From Candidatus Heimdallarchaeota archaeon (lineage in GTDB: Archaea; Asgardarchaeota; Heimdallarchaeia; Heimdallarchaeales; Kariarchaeaceae), in NCBI GenBank assembly GCA_027016475.1, contig JALUTL010000013.1:1-6870 (forward strand): DNA of 6,870 bases, given 5' to 3'. Positions 5,002 through 6,870 of the stretch are shown piece after piece. The notes beneath the pieces are model-generated. The model was not told the DNA's origin, ran no database searches, and worked only from the letters and a program-made list of their open reading frames with translations. How positions within the stretch are numbered: position 1 is the first letter of the stretch; each line of letters begins with the position of its first letter. Made by a program: the position numbers and the translations under genes.

Positions 5002-6837
5002 ATGTTCAAGTCACGTGGAATATTGGTTGTTTTACTAATGGTTTTTGTGCCATTTGCACATGTGGCTGTTTCCCTTTCCTACTACTCTAATGATGCCCCA
5101 TTAAGGCTAAGTGCCGATGGATTGAATTATAGGTGGATTTGGGAGGAGCTATTGGATTCCCTTCCTTCTGATTTGGAAGGTGATGATGTTCTCTATTGGG
5201 GAGAAGGCTTGGGGGTTTACTATAACAGCCAGGAAACCCAGTTGAAGCTTCAATCGCTGTCCACTTCCTTTCCTGACCTTGCAACTTATTTCACAATTGG
5301 AAAAAGCTACAATGGGAAAAATATTCCCGGAATTAAAATAACTTCGCCTGCTTCCGAACCAGTTTCAATCAAATATGAATTTGTGCTTGTTGGGGCCCAT
5401 CATGCAAGAGAGGTGATTACAGTAATAGACACACTTTATTTCATGGATCGCCTTGTCTTCAATTATTTGATCGGTGATTCTTGGACACAATCTCTTCTCA
5501 AGTATGCAGAAATCTATATCATTCCTGTCTTAAACCCTGATGGATTGGACTATACGTATATCAACCCATGGCAAAGGAAAAATTTGCATCCAACAGATGA
5601 AGATGGAGATGGCGAGACTGTCGATGACTTTGAAATTCGTGATGTGGATGGGGATGGGTATGTATCCTATCATTTTGAGCCGGAGCTTGGATACGATGTA
5701 TTTGAAGGAATTGATGGCAACGATACAGACAAGTATGCTGGCGAGGATAAGCCTGGAGGCATTGATCTGAATCGAAACTATCCTTTTGAATTTGTTGGAT
5801 CAGGTTCTTCGACATCTCCAAGGGCGGATGACTATCGTGGTTCAGAACCTCTTTCAGAACCAGAGACAAGGGCGTGGGCAAATTTTGCCACGGAACATCA
5901 TTTTTTCACATCCCTTAGTCTCCATTCAGGCATTCAGGCAATCATCTCTCCTTGGGGATTTACCTCAACCCCTCCCCCAGATGATGACATCTTCAATTCT
6001 TTAGTGGAAATCATGAAAGATGTGTCTGGTTACCCGACTTGGGAGGAAATTGGTGGATATGGTGTCAATGGTGAATGGGGTGATTGGATGTATGGTGCGC
6101 TTGATTCTTTGGCATTTACTGTCGAAACTTATGGCAGAAGTTTTGTGACCCGCTATTTGGGTGAAAAGAATGGTCAATCTGTTTATGGTGGAATATGGGA
6201 TGCCTTTAATCCTCCTGCCAATCAAATCTACAATGTGACAACAGGAGGAACACAGCAGATCATTGATTTTTTGGCCAGCGTTCCTCTTCAAAATATTGTG
6301 CCATTGGATTTCAACATGACAACATTGCAAATTACATTTCCAACAACGAACACCTTGAGGGTTGAGTGGGACTTTGAGGCTAGTACACCCTCTCAGTTCA
6401 TTTCTTTGGAAACACTTAATGGCACTTCTTTTGGTTGGCAAAGTTTAAGGCAAGTATTCCTAAATGAAACTACCCTGTCTTCTTCATTTCAGCTTGAAGT
6501 GCCAAAAAACGATTGGAGAATATATATAGGGAGTTTGTCACAAGGATTTTCAATTGAAGTTGATCAAGAAACAGATTTGACTTTAAACAACCCATTTGAC
6601 TTACCTACCCAAAATTCATTCTATGGGCCTATTAGAATGAATGGTTCCCTTCCTGAGGAAGTAATCACATCATACCTTGAATCAAGGAATACAACTTCTA
6701 GTCTCCCAACAGTTACCCACACAAACTCACAGTCTTCCAGCTCCTCGTTTGTTGCAATAAGTTATCAATATGCACTGATTGCGCCTGTAATTTATTTATT
6801 GATCCGCAAAAAAAGGAAGGTATTCAGTCAAAAGTAA
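5002..6837 (+). CDS. Secreted, membrane-anchored M14 zinc carboxypeptidase
   Basis: Metallocarboxypeptidase of 611 residues that should remove C-terminal residues from peptides outside the cell. An N-terminal signal peptide (basic start, hydrophobic about 7-24) is followed by a short prodomain-like stretch and the M14 domain (about 75-425). Zinc ligands are H134 and E137 (HARE) and H308 (LHSG); N257-R258 (DLNRNY) fit the carboxylate-binding Asn-Arg pair, and E375 (FTVETYG) the general base. An acidic insertion (about 198-250) with DxDxDG loops separates HARE from DLNRNY. A beta-rich region (about 430-545), a Ser/Thr stalk (563-582), a membrane helix (583-601) and a basic RKKRK tail (602-606) give an outside-facing protein with a cytosolic C-terminus. 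Seven NxS/T sequons are present (240, 411, 438, 473, 488, 547, 563). ATG5002 is preferred; a longer frame from ATG4849 would overlap the GDPD gene by 98 bases and bury the signal peptide, and GTG4957 is possible. The exact residue specificity is not predictable. Confidence 0.9.
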   Translation: MFKSRGILVVLLMVFVPFAHVAVSLSYYSNDAPLRLSADGLNYRWIWEELLDSLPSDLEGDDVLYWGEGLGVYYNSQETQLKLQSLSTSFPDLATYFTIGKSYNGKNIPGIKITSPASEPVSIKYEFVLVGAHHAREVITVIDTLYFMDRLVFNYLIGDSWTQSLLKYAEIYIIPVLNPDGLDYTYINPWQRKNLHPTDEDGDGETVDDFEIRDVDGDGYVSYHFEPELGYDVFEGIDGNDTDKYAGEDKPGGIDLNRNYPFEFVGSGSSTSPRADDYRGSEPLSEPETRAWANFATEHHFFTSLSLHSGIQAIISPWGFTSTPPPDDDIFNSLVEIMKDVSGYPTWEEIGGYGVNGEWGDWMYGALDSLAFTVETYGRSFVTRYLGEKNGQSVYGGIWDAFNPPANQIYNVTTGGTQQIIDFLASVPLQNIVPLDFNMTTLQITFPTTNTLRVEWDFEASTPSQFISLETLNGTSFGWQSLRQVFLNETTLSSSFQLEVPKNDWRIYIGSLSQGFSIEVDQETDLTLNNPFDLPTQNSFYGPIRMNGSLPEEVITSYLESRNTTSSLPTVTHTNSQSSSSSFVAISYQYALIAPVIYLLIRKKRKVFSQK

Positions 6838-6843
6838 TTTTTT
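6838..6843 (+). terminator. Oligo-T run after the carboxypeptidase stop
   Basis: Six consecutive T follow the TAA stop directly. Archaeal transcription often ends at short T runs without a hairpin, so this may be a weak terminator. No stem-loop was seen before it. The run is short and the region is AT-rich. Confidence 0.35.
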
Positions 6844-6870
6844 CTGAATATAATAGCAACATATTTATTC
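6844..6870. other. AT-rich non-coding end of window
   Basis: These 27 bases contain AATATAATAG (6846-6855), which could be a TATA-like box for a gene beyond the window. Nothing downstream is available to test this, and no coding frame can be supported here. Confidence 0.25.

Noticed and set aside
5561..6441. Minus-strand open frames of 106 and 146 residues opposite the carboxypeptidase
   Set aside because: They are His/Pro-rich or otherwise low in protein-like character, arising from antisense reading of a conserved M14 domain.
1..6870. CRISPR array, tRNA, insertion sequence or phage/defence system
   Set aside because: No regularly spaced repeats, cloverleaf, transposase motif, terminal inverted repeats or defence-type domains were seen by eye; the window is metabolic and surface genes.

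Overview
This window carries five complete protein-coding genes, all on the + strand. They are closely packed, and no RNA gene, mobile element or CRISPR array was seen. The organism looks prokaryotic: genes are 4 to 75 bases apart, there are clear Shine-Dalgarno (SD) sequences (AAGGAGG before the second gene, GGTGAT before the fourth), and one gene starts with TTG. An archaeon is the best reading. There is an AT-rich TATA-like box at leaderless spacing, a sequon-rich surface protein held by a single C-terminal membrane helix with a basic tail, and a Sec59/Dgk1-type lipid kinase. The strongly eukaryote-like aldolase makes an Asgard-type archaeon plausible, but this is inference and a bacterium is not formally excluded.

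Region 1 (12-3409) is a deoxyribose module. A long, animal-type deoxyribose-phosphate aldolase (DERA) is followed 14 bases later, behind a strong SD, by a two-domain aldehyde dehydrogenase of the ALDH16 type. The aldolase should split 2-deoxyribose 5-phosphate into glyceraldehyde 3-phosphate and acetaldehyde. The dehydrogenase, whose first domain keeps all catalytic residues, could oxidise the acetaldehyde (or a related aldehyde). Its second domain is a shortened, apparently non-catalytic copy.

Region 2 (3410-4946) is a lipid module. After a 75-base gap with a possible promoter comes a multi-pass membrane protein of the Sec59/Dgk1/VTE5 lipid-kinase family. Four bases after its stop codon is a soluble glycerophosphodiester phosphodiesterase, whose SD overlaps the end of the kinase gene. 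The pair suggests lipid or polyprenol salvage and remodelling.

Region 3 (4947-6870) holds a secreted, membrane-anchored M14 zinc carboxypeptidase. It has an acidic insertion with calcium-loop-like repeats, a beta-rich C-terminal region with many N-glycosylation sequons, a Ser/Thr stalk and a C-terminal membrane helix. A TATA-like box lies about 26 bases before its likely ATG. A six-T run follows its stop codon, and the last bases are AT-rich and non-coding.
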